This document shows positions 54,276 through 62,299 of a DNA stretch of 64,000 nt, piece after piece. A model generated the notes under the pieces. It was not told the origin of the DNA, did no database searches, and saw only the letters and a program-made list of their open reading frames with translations. The stretch spans positions 186,001 to 250,000 of the forward strand of contig BPIQ01000001.1 in the NCBI GenBank assembly GCA_026004195.1, written 5' to 3'. The stretch is from Candidatus Binatia bacterium (GTDB lineage Bacteria; Desulfobacterota; Binatia; HRBIN30; BPIQ01). How positions within the stretch are numbered: position 1 is the stretch's first letter; the number at the start of each line of letters is the position of its first letter. A program made the position numbers and the translations under genes.

Positions 54276-55229
54276 GTGGAGTTCGGACTGGGTACCCCTG
54301 TCGTGCAGCAGGTTCCTTCGCGGGCTCGTGCCTGGGAGGGTGCGGCGGGTTCGCGGGAGCTTCTTCGGATCGCCGAGCGCGCCGACAGGTTCGGGTACGC
54401 GTGGGTCACGTGCAGCGACCACGTGGCGGTGCCGGCGAGCCACGTCCCCGCCATGGGCGCCACCTGGTACGAACCGATTGCGACCCTCGGATTCTTCGCG
54501 GCTCGAACGCGGAGGGTGCGCCTCCTCTCGCACGTCATGGTGCTCGCCTACCGCCACCCGCTCGTTCTGGCCAAAGCGTTCGCGACACTCGACCGGCTTT
54601 CGGGAGGCCGCGTCATCCTGGGCGTGGGGACGGGGCACGCCAAGGCGGAATTCTCGTCCCTCGGAGTCTCCTACGAGCGCCGGGGAGCGCTCGCGGACGA
54701 GGCTCTCGCCGCGCTCGCCTGTGCGCTCGAAAACGAGACGAGCAGCTTCGGGGGAGAGTTCTTTCGCTGGCGCGACATGGTCGTGGACCCCCGTCCCCTC
54801 CAGCGACCCCGGCCGCCCATCTGGGTCGGCGGAAACGGCCGCCGAGCCGTGCTGAGGGCAGCTCGGGGAGCCGACGGTTGGATTCCGTGGCAGGTCTCGC
54901 TCGAGGAGTTCCGCGAACTCGCGAGGCTCGGCCGCGAGGAGAGAAGCCGGGCGGGCCTCGGCGGTTGGACTGCCGTCGCACCCTTGGCCGTGGGTGCGGG
55001 CGAGGCGGAGGGAGAGGTTCTCGAGCGCATCGAGGCGTGGAAAGCGGCCGGTGCCGATGCCTTCCACGTCGGCCTCCCCCACACGAGCTTCGAGGAGTTC
55101 CTCGATCGGATGGAGTGGTTCGCCGAGGTGGCCCGCAGGGCGGGGCTCGGCTTCGTCAGCGGACGAAGCGGGCGAGGATCGGCAAGACGAGCAGGAGCTG
55201 GATCGCGTCGAACGTCCCGTGGGCGATGA
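54276..55229 (+). CDS. luciferase-like monooxygenase (F420/FMN-dependent family)
   Basis: A 317-residue TIM-barrel flavin/F420 enzyme. It has the bacterial-luciferase-like segments AERADRFGYAWVTCSDHVA, RVRLLSHVMVLAYRHPLVLA and FATLDRLSGGRVILGVGTGH. YERRGALADEALAALACAL and RPRPPIWVGGNGRRAVLRAA follow. The cofactor cannot be decided from sequence alone. GTG start with AGGGA upstream. The last 25 residues (GRSGRGSARRAG and beyond) look non-conserved and come from the 74-base overlap with the convergent CPBP gene. It diverges from the DUF35-thiolase operon and may serve the same pathway. Confidence 0.87.
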   Translation: MEFGLGTPVVQQVPSRARAWEGAAGSRELLRIAERADRFGYAWVTCSDHVAVPASHVPAMGATWYEPIATLGFFAARTRRVRLLSHVMVLAYRHPLVLAKAFATLDRLSGGRVILGVGTGHAKAEFSSLGVSYERRGALADEALAALACALENETSSFGGEFFRWRDMVVDPRPLQRPRPPIWVGGNGRRAVLRAARGADGWIPWQVSLEEFRELARLGREERSRAGLGGWTAVAPLAVGAGEAEGEVLERIEAWKAAGADAFHVGLPHTSFEEFLDRMEWFAEVARRAGLGFVSGRSGRGSARRAGAGSRRTSRGR

Positions 55230-55929
55230 TGCAGGCCAGGATGTGACGGGTCCGGCGAAAGAGGACGCCGAGGACGAAAGACACGATCGAGACCCCCACG
55301 ACGAGGAAGGGAAGACCGTAACTGAAGTGCGCGACGGCAAAGAGGAGGCTCGAGGGCACGAGCCCGATTCGGGGCTGGAGGAAGGCGCGGAAGAAAGCTT
55401 CCTCGACCGTCATGGCCACACCGATCACGAGGAGCCGCTCGGCGAACGGGAGCCCCACGAGCCAGAGGAGAGCCTCGGGGGGTTCCGGCGGGGAGACTTC
55501 GGAGTAGAAGAGTCCCACGAGCGACGCGAGCGTCCCCGTTCCGAGCACGGCGAGAAACCAACCCACGATGCCGGCCCGGACGCCCGCTCGGAGCGCCTCG
55601 AGACTCCGGCGGCGGGGCCAAACCAGGAAGCGCCGCAGGGGAGGGCGCCGCGTGGCGAGCCACCACGCCGCCAGGAAGGCGACGAGGACGAAGTGCCCCA
55701 CGAAAAGCTCTCCGAGCCCGAGCGGTCGGAAGGGGCGGGGGCCCGGCAGGCCCGCAACCAGCGGGTGGACCACGGTGAGGGCGAGCACGCCGAGAAGGAG
55801 GACGAGACACAGGGCCTGCCGCACGCGGCTGCTGCCGCATTCCACGGCGAGAAAGCGAAGCCGTCCGGCCGAGGCCCCGAGGAGAAGGAGAAACGAGGCC
55901 AGAAGAAGCGAAAGTCCGAGCTCGGTCAT
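55156..55929 (-). CDS. CPBP-family intramembrane metalloprotease
   Basis: A 257-residue membrane protein with about eight hydrophobic segments. The conserved CPBP (Abi/Rce1-like) motifs are EExxxR (Glu176, Glu177, Arg181 in VEEAFFRAFL), a second-motif His201 (FAVAHFSYGL) and a third-motif His237 (IIAHGTFDAI). Such proteins act as membrane proteases or bacteriocin-immunity factors. No bacteriocin gene is visible nearby, so the substrate is unknown. It converges with the luciferase-like gene with overlap. Confidence 0.87.
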   Translation of the reverse strand: MTELGLSLLLASFLLLLGASAGRLRFLAVECGSSRVRQALCLVLLLGVLALTVVHPLVAGLPGPRPFRPLGLGELFVGHFVLVAFLAAWWLATRRPPLRRFLVWPRRRSLEALRAGVRAGIVGWFLAVLGTGTLASLVGLFYSEVSPPEPPEALLWLVGLPFAERLLVIGVAMTVEEAFFRAFLQPRIGLVPSSLLFAVAHFSYGLPFLVVGVSIVSFVLGVLFRRTRHILACIIAHGTFDAIQLLLVLPILARFVR

Positions 55930-55977
55930 CGCGGATGGCTCGGCGATTCGGGAAAAAAGGGAGAAACGGCGGCTTTC

Positions 55978-57103
55978 CTACGGCTCCCAGATTCCGATCC
56001 CGTCCGGGAAGTTCAAGCCCCGGTCGAGTGTCTCGGGGGGAAGCGGATTCCCTTCCGCGTCGAAGCGGACCCGCCGCACGCTGCCCTGGCCGGGTCCGGG
56101 TCCGGGTCCTCTCGGGCCGACAACGAGGCCCAGGTCGGCGAAGTAGAGGGTCCCCCCGGAGTCGACACCGAGCCCGAACGGAGTGCCCGTGGAAGGAAAG
56201 GGCAAGCTTTCACCCGGGACGGGCTCGACGACGCGGCGGAGAAAGCGGCCCTCGGCGTCGTATTCGGCGACGACCCCGTTCAGGATGCTCGAGACGTAGA
56301 AGGTTCCCCGCGGCCCGATCACGACGGCGTTCGGGGTCACGAGGTGGGTGCCATCGGCCGGAAGGAAAACTTCGCGCGTGACGGAATCGGCGAGCGGGGC
56401 ACCGGTCGCATCCACACGGCCGCAGCCCCCCGCTGCATCGTCGGAGGTCGGAAACGGACCCGTGTATCGCAACACTCCGGCCGTGCCTCGTGCGCTCGCG
56501 ACGTAGACGCGGTCTTGCGAATCGACGGCGATCCCGCCCGCCGTTCCGATGGCCACGTCGAGCTTGCAGTAACGCGGGTCGGGGACGTCGAAAGGCGGGA
56601 ACCAGACGACGAGCTGGCCGTTGGGCGGTCCGGAGGCTTGGTTGCCCACGTCGGTCGTGAGAAGCCTCCCGTCGCTCAGGAACCCGCACCCGTAGTTCTC
56701 CGGCGTTGTCGTCCCCTGACTGGTAGGTCGGCGTGAGTTTTCCGAGCTGGCGGGCCGAAAGCTCGCCGACGGTCGTGCCGCGCAGTTCGAAGTACCCCCA
56801 ACCCGGCGGTGGATTCGGCTGTCCCGTGTCCTCGCCGGCAATGAAGCGGCGCGGGTTCCGGGGTTCGAAACAGATCTGGCCGTTGATGTCTCTCCCGTTG
56901 GGATCGAGAGCGGCGTTTTCGATGACCGTCTGCTTGCGGAACGTCCCGTCTTCGGTCTCCTCGTAAGCGTTGAGTCGGTTCGTCTCCGCGCTCAACACGA
57001 TCGTCCTCGCCGGACCGCTCGCGGAATCGTCGTCGCCGCACGCCCCCCAGAGGAAAGCCAGGAGAAGGATCGGCGCGGCTCGAAGCGAAACGAAAGCTTT
57101 CAT
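55978..57103 (-). pseudogene. beta-propeller (NHL/SMP-30-like) lipoprotein, frameshifted
   Basis: Read in two frames this encodes about 374 residues. The first part (57103 to about 56705) has a lipoprotein signal peptide with lipobox LWGAC followed by GDDDSA. It ends at LTPTYQSGDDN. The second part (to 55978) resumes with PENYGCGFLSDGRLLTTDVG and holds propeller-like repeats (IAVDSQDRVYVAS, GLGVDSGGTLYFADLG). Removing one base near 56704 restores a continuous frame. Either a recent lesion or an assembly error. It would be anchored in a membrane facing the periplasm; substrate unknown. Confidence 0.75.
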
Positions 57104-57111
57104 GCGGGAGT

Positions 57112-57140
57112 CCAAAACCACACCCGAGCCCCGAGAGCAA
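57112..57140 (-). promoter_or_regulatory. possible lipoprotein-gene promoter, divergent
   Basis: On the minus strand TTGCTC (57140-57135), 17 bases, then TTTTGG (57117-57112), eight bases before the lipoprotein ATG. Its -35 box forms an inverted repeat with the TTGCTC of the divergent gene at 57150-57155. Confidence 0.3.
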
Positions 57141-57149
57141 GCGGAGCCC

Positions 57150-57179
57150 TTGCTCCCCGTCCGGCAAACGATCTATCCG
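57150..57179 (+). promoter_or_regulatory. promoter of the SpmAB-like gene, leaderless layout
   Basis: TTGCTC (57150-57155), 18 bases, then TATCCG (57174-57179), with the ATG at 57187 seven bases later. There is no room for a ribosome site. Confidence 0.45.
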
Positions 57180-57186
57180 GCTTCCC

Positions 57187-58500
57187 ATGAACGCCGTGTG
57201 GCTCGGCCTTCTGGCGGCATCGGTTCTCTGGGGCGCCTTTGCCGGGAACATGGAGGCCGTCTCCCGGGCCTCGGTCGAGTCGGCCAAGGACGCCGTGACG
57301 CTGGCGATCGGGCTCGTCGGAGTCATGGCTTTCTGGCTCGGGATGATGCGCGTCCTCGAGGAGGCGGGAGCGTTGCAGAGCCTCGCGCGTCTTTTGCGTC
57401 CGGTGATGCGGAGGCTCTTCCCGGACGTGCCGCCGGACCACCCGGCCATGAGTGCGATGATCCTCAACTTCGCCGCGAACATGCTCGGTCTCGGCAACGC
57501 CGCCACGCCCTTCGGCATCAAGGCCATGGCCGAACTCGAAAAGCTCAACCCCTGCCCGGGGGTCGCGACGAACGCCATGGCTCTCTTCCTGGCACTGAAC
57601 ACCTCGGGCCTCGCGCTCGCCCCCCTCGGGGTGATCGCTCTCCGAGCTTCCCTGGGTTCCCGCGATCCGGCCGGAATCTGGATCCCCACTCTCGTGGCGA
57701 CGTCGTTTTCGACGACCGTAGCTCTGGTTTCGGCGAAAATTCTCGAAAAGCTCGTACCCTTCCCCGGAGGGGATCCTCCGGGTCGTCCTTCCGTCTCGTC
57801 CGAAACGGTGCGGAAGGCCGAGGAGAGCGGCGAGCCTCTCGCGGGCGGAGACCCCGCGCCCTTCTCCCGCGCCGGGTGCGTGCTTTCCGCTCTCGTCGTC
57901 TCGGCCCTCCTCGCCGGGGCGTGCCTTCGCGTCGTCGGAGCTCTCGGTGCCGGGGAGACGCCGGGCGCGGTCCTGCGGGAGTTCTCTTCGCACTGGCTTC
58001 TTCCGTCTCTCGCGCTCCTTTTCGCTCTCTACGGGGTGTCGCGAGGAGTGGCCGTTTACGAGGCTCTCGTTCGCGGTGCGCGCGAAGGTTTCGAGCTTGC
58101 CGTGCGCATCATCCCGTTTCTCGTCGCCATTCTCGTCGCGGCCGGAATGGCCCGTGCATCGGGTCTCCTTGCGGGGCTCGGTCTCGTGTTGGGTCCCTTG
58201 CTGCGACCCCTCGGTTTTCCCCCGGAAGCGTTGCCCGTGGCTCTCTTGCGGCCGCTCTCGGGTTCGGGGGCTTACGGCGTGATGGCGGAGATTCTTTCGA
58301 CCTACGGCCCGGACAGTTCGATCGGGTACCTGGTCTCGACGTTGCAGGGGAGCACGGAAACGACCTTTTACGTCCTGGCCGTCTACTTCGGGGCGGCCGG
58401 CGTCGCCCGAGCACGGCATGCTCTCGCGGCCGGGCTCCTCGCCGACCTCGGCGGGGTGGTCGCCGCTACCTGCGTGGTGCGGTGGTGGGTGGGGGGTTGA
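57187..58500 (+). CDS. SpmA-SpmB fusion, nucleoside-recognition-domain membrane protein
   Basis: A 437-residue polytopic protein. The N-terminal half (to about 200) is SpmA-like: VGVMAFWLGMMRVLEEAGAL, LNFAANMLGLGNAATPFGIK and ATNAMALFLALNTSGLALAP. After a 40-residue linker, the C-terminal half is SpmB-like: GAREGFELAVRIIPFLVAIL, LLRPLSGSGAYGVMAEIL and GSTETTFYVLAVYFGAAGV. In Bacillus these are separate spore-maturation proteins; in non-sporing diderms such fusions occur with unknown transport roles. The 3' end overlaps the convergent C25 gene by 35 bases. Confidence 0.88.
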   Translation: MNAVWLGLLAASVLWGAFAGNMEAVSRASVESAKDAVTLAIGLVGVMAFWLGMMRVLEEAGALQSLARLLRPVMRRLFPDVPPDHPAMSAMILNFAANMLGLGNAATPFGIKAMAELEKLNPCPGVATNAMALFLALNTSGLALAPLGVIALRASLGSRDPAGIWIPTLVATSFSTTVALVSAKILEKLVPFPGGDPPGRPSVSSETVRKAEESGEPLAGGDPAPFSRAGCVLSALVVSALLAGACLRVVGALGAGETPGAVLREFSSHWLLPSLALLFALYGVSRGVAVYEALVRGAREGFELAVRIIPFLVAILVAAGMARASGLLAGLGLVLGPLLRPLGFPPEALPVALLRPLSGSGAYGVMAEILSTYGPDSSIGYLVSTLQGSTETTFYVLAVYFGAAGVARARHALAAGLLADLGGVVAATCVVRWWVGG

Positions 58501-60514
58501 CGTCCCGCGGCGGCTGCCCACCGAGTTCCGGGCAGTCTTCTTTCCGGCGTGCGAGGGGAAAGGCAAACCGGCCGCGGGGTGCGGCCGAAAGCTTGCGCCA
58601 GTCCGGCCGGGCGAGCACGTAGAGGGTAGCGGTCCGGGGCGCGTAGTAGGAGACGACGTCCCAGCCCTCCGCTGGAGGGCACGCGACCCGAACGTCCCCG
58701 ACCTCGGCCAGGGCGGCGAAGAAAACCTCCTTGAGCTCCCTGGCCGTTTCGTCGCCCCCCTTGAGCAGGAGGCCGCCGAGCATGGCGCGGGGAACCGGCC
58801 GAGCACGGTAGCGGCCCACCCGAACCGGGGGGAGCCGGGGGCCGGGGATTTCGAGAACGAGGCGGTCCCCCTCCCGCCTCCAGCTCGCCGGCGGGACGCT
58901 CGGCGAGCGGGGTTCGAGCGGAGGTCGGTACGTCGGGTCTCCCCAGAGAGCGAAGGCAAGAGCCGCTCGCAGGGTTTTCGTCCAGTCGGGGTGTCCACGG
59001 CGTTTTTTGAGCTCGGCCAGGGCGAAAAGGTAGTTGCGCGCATTCCGCACGGCCGTGCCGAGGTCGAGTCTTTCGTGGACGAGGCCGTCGAAAAGCGCCC
59101 GGGCGAAGGCCGAGCCCGAGGCGCTGTAGATCGCGGCCGAGGAGGCCACGATGGCCCGAGTCCCCTTTTCCAGCAGGATGAAGGGGTCCGAGCGGTCGAG
59201 CGTGTAGCAACCCTGCAGGAAGACGAACTCCGGCGTGCGATCGACCGCCACACCCCCCCGTTCCTCGAGCGTGAGATCGCGAGGATGCCCCTCCCACACG
59301 AGTACCTCGGTGTCCGCGAGGGCGGCCTCGATGCGCTCGCGGTCGACCTCCTGCCGGGTGAAAAGGCGCACCGGGATCGACACGTTGCGGAGCTCCGCCA
59401 CGGTCGTCCTCGAGATCGTTTCTCCGAGGGCGAAGATTTCGTCGGCGTTGGCGAGAAAAACCACGGGCTTTTTCACGCGAGGCCGGGGAAAGTGGAAATG
59501 CCGGGCCACCGCGAGGCTCGCGAGCGGAGCGGTTTCGGCCACGAAACGCCCCACCACGAGATCGGCGGGCTTCCCTTTTTCGAGTTCCGAGAAAAGTTCC
59601 ACGCGCACGACGGTGCCACCGCCTCTGGCTTCGGGACCTCCGGCCTCGAGGACGGGATCGGGGATGCGGTGCGTGGGCAGGGCGATTTCGTCCCCGACCA
59701 GCAGGAGGTAGCGCGGCGCGAGGTCGTGGCGGGCCCACCAGTCGGCGACTTCGCGTTCGATTTCGTCCGCTCGGCCGGAACGGACGAGGTAGAGCGGAGC
59801 CCCGTGGTGAGCGGCCCAGAGGGGAGCCAGGAGGGAGAGGTGGGAGGGAGAAAAGAGCCCCTCGTGGTCTCTCGGGCTTGCGATCACGGCGAGCGGGTAC
59901 TCCCTGCGGGGCAGGAGGCGGAAATACTCCGACACGTTCCGCCACGAAACCAGCTCCGTCCTGCCTTTCTCTCCTGCCCACTCGATGCGGGGCCCGAGCA
60001 GAGCCTTCTCGAGTGCCCAGGGAGAGAGGAGCTCGGCCGACACCGTTCGTTGCTCCCGGGGGAGCGGAACGAGCGCCGCGCCGAGAGCCCGTGCCAGGGT
60101 CGCGCCGTAGAGCAAGCCCGGGTAGCTTTCCGCACGGACGAAAACGGCCCGGGCTGGCCTCGGCCAGAGCTCCTTGGAGAACGCGAGAAAGTCCGTCACC
60201 ACGGTACAGCGGCCCCCGGCGAGTTTTTCGAGCCCGTGGACCGTCGTGGGCGAGGTCTCCACCGTGTGGTAGCAGCGACGTTCTCCCTTCCACCCGGCGA
60301 TCCCCTGCTCGAGGGCCGCCTGGTCGCGGCTCTCGAAGAGCAGGACCGGCTCTTCGAGACCCCGCGCCGTGAGCAGCAGCGTGGCGAGCGCCGGCTCTCT
60401 CGCCGGGACGAGATGGAGGACGGCGTTTTTTTCCTTTTCTCCCGCCTCGACGCTCGGGACCCAGCCCGACACGCAGAGAAGCAGGAGCAAGTTCGTCCAG
60501 AGGTTACTCCGCAC
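58466..60514 (-). CDS. secreted gingipain-like (C25, clan CD) cysteine protease
   Basis: A 682-residue protein with a signal peptide (MRSNLWTNLLLLLCVSGWVP, cut near VEA). Residues about 205-500 match the C25 caspase-like fold: RYLLLVGDEIALPTHRIPDP, DLVVGRFVAETAPLASLAVA, the catalytic His410 in VLVWEGHPRDL and Cys436 in FVFLQGCYTLD, then GTRAIVASSAAIYSASGSAF. A further domain of about 150 residues follows. GTG start at 60514, with AAGGAGG nine bases upstream, one of the strongest ribosome sites here; it overlaps the upstream gene by 11 bases. It is the last gene of the operon with a RimK-like ligase and two transglutaminase-like proteins. It could process the product of that system; its substrate is unknown. 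Confidence 0.82.
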   Translation of the reverse strand: MRSNLWTNLLLLLCVSGWVPSVEAGEKEKNAVLHLVPAREPALATLLLTARGLEEPVLLFESRDQAALEQGIAGWKGERRCYHTVETSPTTVHGLEKLAGGRCTVVTDFLAFSKELWPRPARAVFVRAESYPGLLYGATLARALGAALVPLPREQRTVSAELLSPWALEKALLGPRIEWAGEKGRTELVSWRNVSEYFRLLPRREYPLAVIASPRDHEGLFSPSHLSLLAPLWAAHHGAPLYLVRSGRADEIEREVADWWARHDLAPRYLLLVGDEIALPTHRIPDPVLEAGGPEARGGGTVVRVELFSELEKGKPADLVVGRFVAETAPLASLAVARHFHFPRPRVKKPVVFLANADEIFALGETISRTTVAELRNVSIPVRLFTRQEVDRERIEAALADTEVLVWEGHPRDLTLEERGGVAVDRTPEFVFLQGCYTLDRSDPFILLEKGTRAIVASSAAIYSASGSAFARALFDGLVHERLDLGTAVRNARNYLFALAELKKRRGHPDWTKTLRAALAFALWGDPTYRPPLEPRSPSVPPASWRREGDRLVLEIPGPRLPPVRVGRYRARPVPRAMLGGLLLKGGDETARELKEVFFAALAEVGDVRVACPPAEGWDVVSYYAPRTATLYVLARPDWRKLSAAPRGRFAFPLARRKEDCPELGGQPPRDVNPPPTTAPRR

Positions 60515-61379
60515 CCGGTGTGGCCTCCTTCGGTGTCGGAACGAGCCGGAGCCCGGAAACTCGGTAGTCCACCGTCACGGGGCCCTCGACACGGACGGGC
60601 CGCTCGCCGTCGCGGGCCAGCGCGACGTAGGAAGAGGGGGGAGCACCGGTCCATCCACGCGAGGCACTCGCCGACCACCACCTGCCGTCGTACCAGAATT
60701 CGGTCCAGAAAACGCGTTTTTTCCGGGTCGTGCTCCCGAGGTCGACTCCCTCGACGAACCTTGCCGGGACCCCCGCACAGCGCAAAAAGGTGACGAACGT
60801 TCGCTCGATCCCGATCCGCTTCGCCTCCCGTTTGCGGAGGACGTCGAGGACCAGGGTTTTTCCCTTTCGCCGGTGACGGATCTCGGCGCGCACGACGTCG
60901 AGCAGGACGCGCACGAGGTCCTTCCGGCCTTCGCGCAGCGGCGGCGCCGCGTGTCGCTCGAGAAATTCGCGCACGAGAATCGACCGCGAGGGAAAAAGGG
61001 GGGCCGGGGAGGCATAGGGCAGAAGTTCGTCGGGGAAAGCGGGGTAGAGGGGAACTTCGGGCAGTTCGGCCGTCTCCGGCCGTGCGACCGCGATCCGGGC
61101 GTCGAGCCGTACGCGGCGAGTGGTGCGGGGGGGAACGCGGAAGCGCACGGACGATCCGTCCTCCGCCAGAGCGAGCCCGCGGCTCGCGACCCGAACTTCG
61201 TCGAGCCGCTGCCGCTCGTCGGTGGGCGGAAGGAGCACCACGACGGCTCCGCTCGCGTTCCGTGCGGAAACCCGCAAGGCGAGGCTCATGTCCCAGAGGT
61301 CCGCCTCGCCGCGGGCCAACGACCCGAACGGAACCGTCAGGAGGACGGTCCAGAGAAGAGTCGGCGGGCGAGTTCGCAT
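60504..61379 (-). CDS. secreted transglutaminase-like protein without catalytic triad
   Basis: A 291-residue protein with a signal peptide (about 21 residues, ending FGSLARG). An N-terminal beta-rich part precedes a transglutaminase-like domain: RIGIERTFVTFLRCAGVPAR, FVEGV and FWTEFWYDGRWWSAS. In active enzymes a Cys stands about 14 residues before the G of the GxPAR motif, a His begins the HxWxE element and an Asp follows the WxP. Here the three places hold Ile/Glu-type, Val/Phe-type and Ser residues, so it is probably a pseudoenzyme or binding domain. It overlaps the ligase gene by 43 bases. Confidence 0.72.
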   Translation of the reverse strand: MRTRPPTLLWTVLLTVPFGSLARGEADLWDMSLALRVSARNASGAVVVLLPPTDERQRLDEVRVASRGLALAEDGSSVRFRVPPRTTRRVRLDARIAVARPETAELPEVPLYPAFPDELLPYASPAPLFPSRSILVREFLERHAAPPLREGRKDLVRVLLDVVRAEIRHRRKGKTLVLDVLRKREAKRIGIERTFVTFLRCAGVPARFVEGVDLGSTTRKKRVFWTEFWYDGRWWSASASRGWTGAPPSSYVALARDGERPVRVEGPVTVDYRVSGLRLVPTPKEATPGAE

Positions 61380-62293
61380 CGTTCTTGCCAGGAGCCGAGC
61401 TCCGACGGCGGCAAGGCCGCCACCTTCGCGAGCCGGGGCTCGAGCCCTTCCCGGTTGGCGAGTTGGATCCCGAGGCCGGGACGGGCGTTGAGTTCGAGGA
61501 GCAAGGGACCGTGCCGTTCGTCCACGACGACGTCGACACCGAGGTAACCGAGCCCGCCGATGTCCGCGGCCCGGGCTGCGAGTTCGAGAACTTCGTCCCA
61601 ACGGGGAACACGAAAGCCGACGAGCGCCGCCCCGGTGTCCGGGTGCCGGGAAACGGAGCGGTGGAGGCAAACCGCGTGCACGGCCCGGCCGCTACCGAGC
61701 TCGATCCCCACGCCGATGGCCCCCTGGTGGAGGTTGGCCCGGCCGTCCGAAGCTCGCGTGGGGAGACGGCACATGGCCATGACCGGGACGCCGCGGTAGA
61801 CGACGACACGGATGTCGGGAATCCCCTGCCAGGTGATGTCGGCGAATGCGGGGTGGAGCCGGACGAGCGCTTCGACGAGACAGCAATCCCAGTCCCCGCG
61901 AAGGGAAAAGACGCCGGAAATGATGCTCGAGACGTGCTGGCGGATTTGCTCGAGCCGGAGTTTCCGGCCGCTGCTCTTGAGGAACACGCCGTCGCGAGCT
62001 TCGGTGACGACGAGGATTCCGTTCCCCTGCGCCCCGCGGGCCGGTTTGAGCACGAACTCGTGGAGGGGGCGGAGCAGCTCGGGAAGCCCGCGCAGCTCGG
62101 AATGGTAGGACACCACCCCGAGGAGCTCCGGAGAGGGAATTCCCGCCGAAGCCGCGAGCCGCTTGGTGAGGAGTTTGTCGTCCACCCGGGGGTAGGAGGC
62201 GCGCGGGTTCTCGGGGAGGACGTACGTCGCGTTCCTCGCGTTCAGGCCCAGGACGCCTCTCTCCCTGAGGGAACGCCAGATGGCGAGGGGCAT
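61337..62293 (-). CDS. RimK-like ATP-grasp ligase (alpha-L-glutamate ligase-related)
   Basis: A 318-residue cytoplasmic ATP-grasp enzyme that would form an amide or peptide bond through an acyl-phosphate. It has the ATP-binding loop LKPARGAQGNGILVV (about 83-97) and the metal-binding segment LLLELNARPGLGIQLANREG. Length and pattern fit the alpha-L-glutamate ligase-related family (TIGR02291 type), which occurs next to UUP1 membrane proteins. The start is six bases after the UUP1 stop, so the two are cotranscribed. The amino acid added and the acceptor are unknown. Confidence 0.87.
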   Translation of the reverse strand: MPLAIWRSLRERGVLGLNARNATYVLPENPRASYPRVDDKLLTKRLAASAGIPSPELLGVVSYHSELRGLPELLRPLHEFVLKPARGAQGNGILVVTEARDGVFLKSSGRKLRLEQIRQHVSSIISGVFSLRGDWDCCLVEALVRLHPAFADITWQGIPDIRVVVYRGVPVMAMCRLPTRASDGRANLHQGAIGVGIELGSGRAVHAVCLHRSVSRHPDTGAALVGFRVPRWDEVLELAARAADIGGLGYLGVDVVVDERHGPLLLELNARPGLGIQLANREGLEPRLAKVAALPPSELGSWQERCELARRLFSGPSS

Positions 62294-62299
62294 GAGGTC

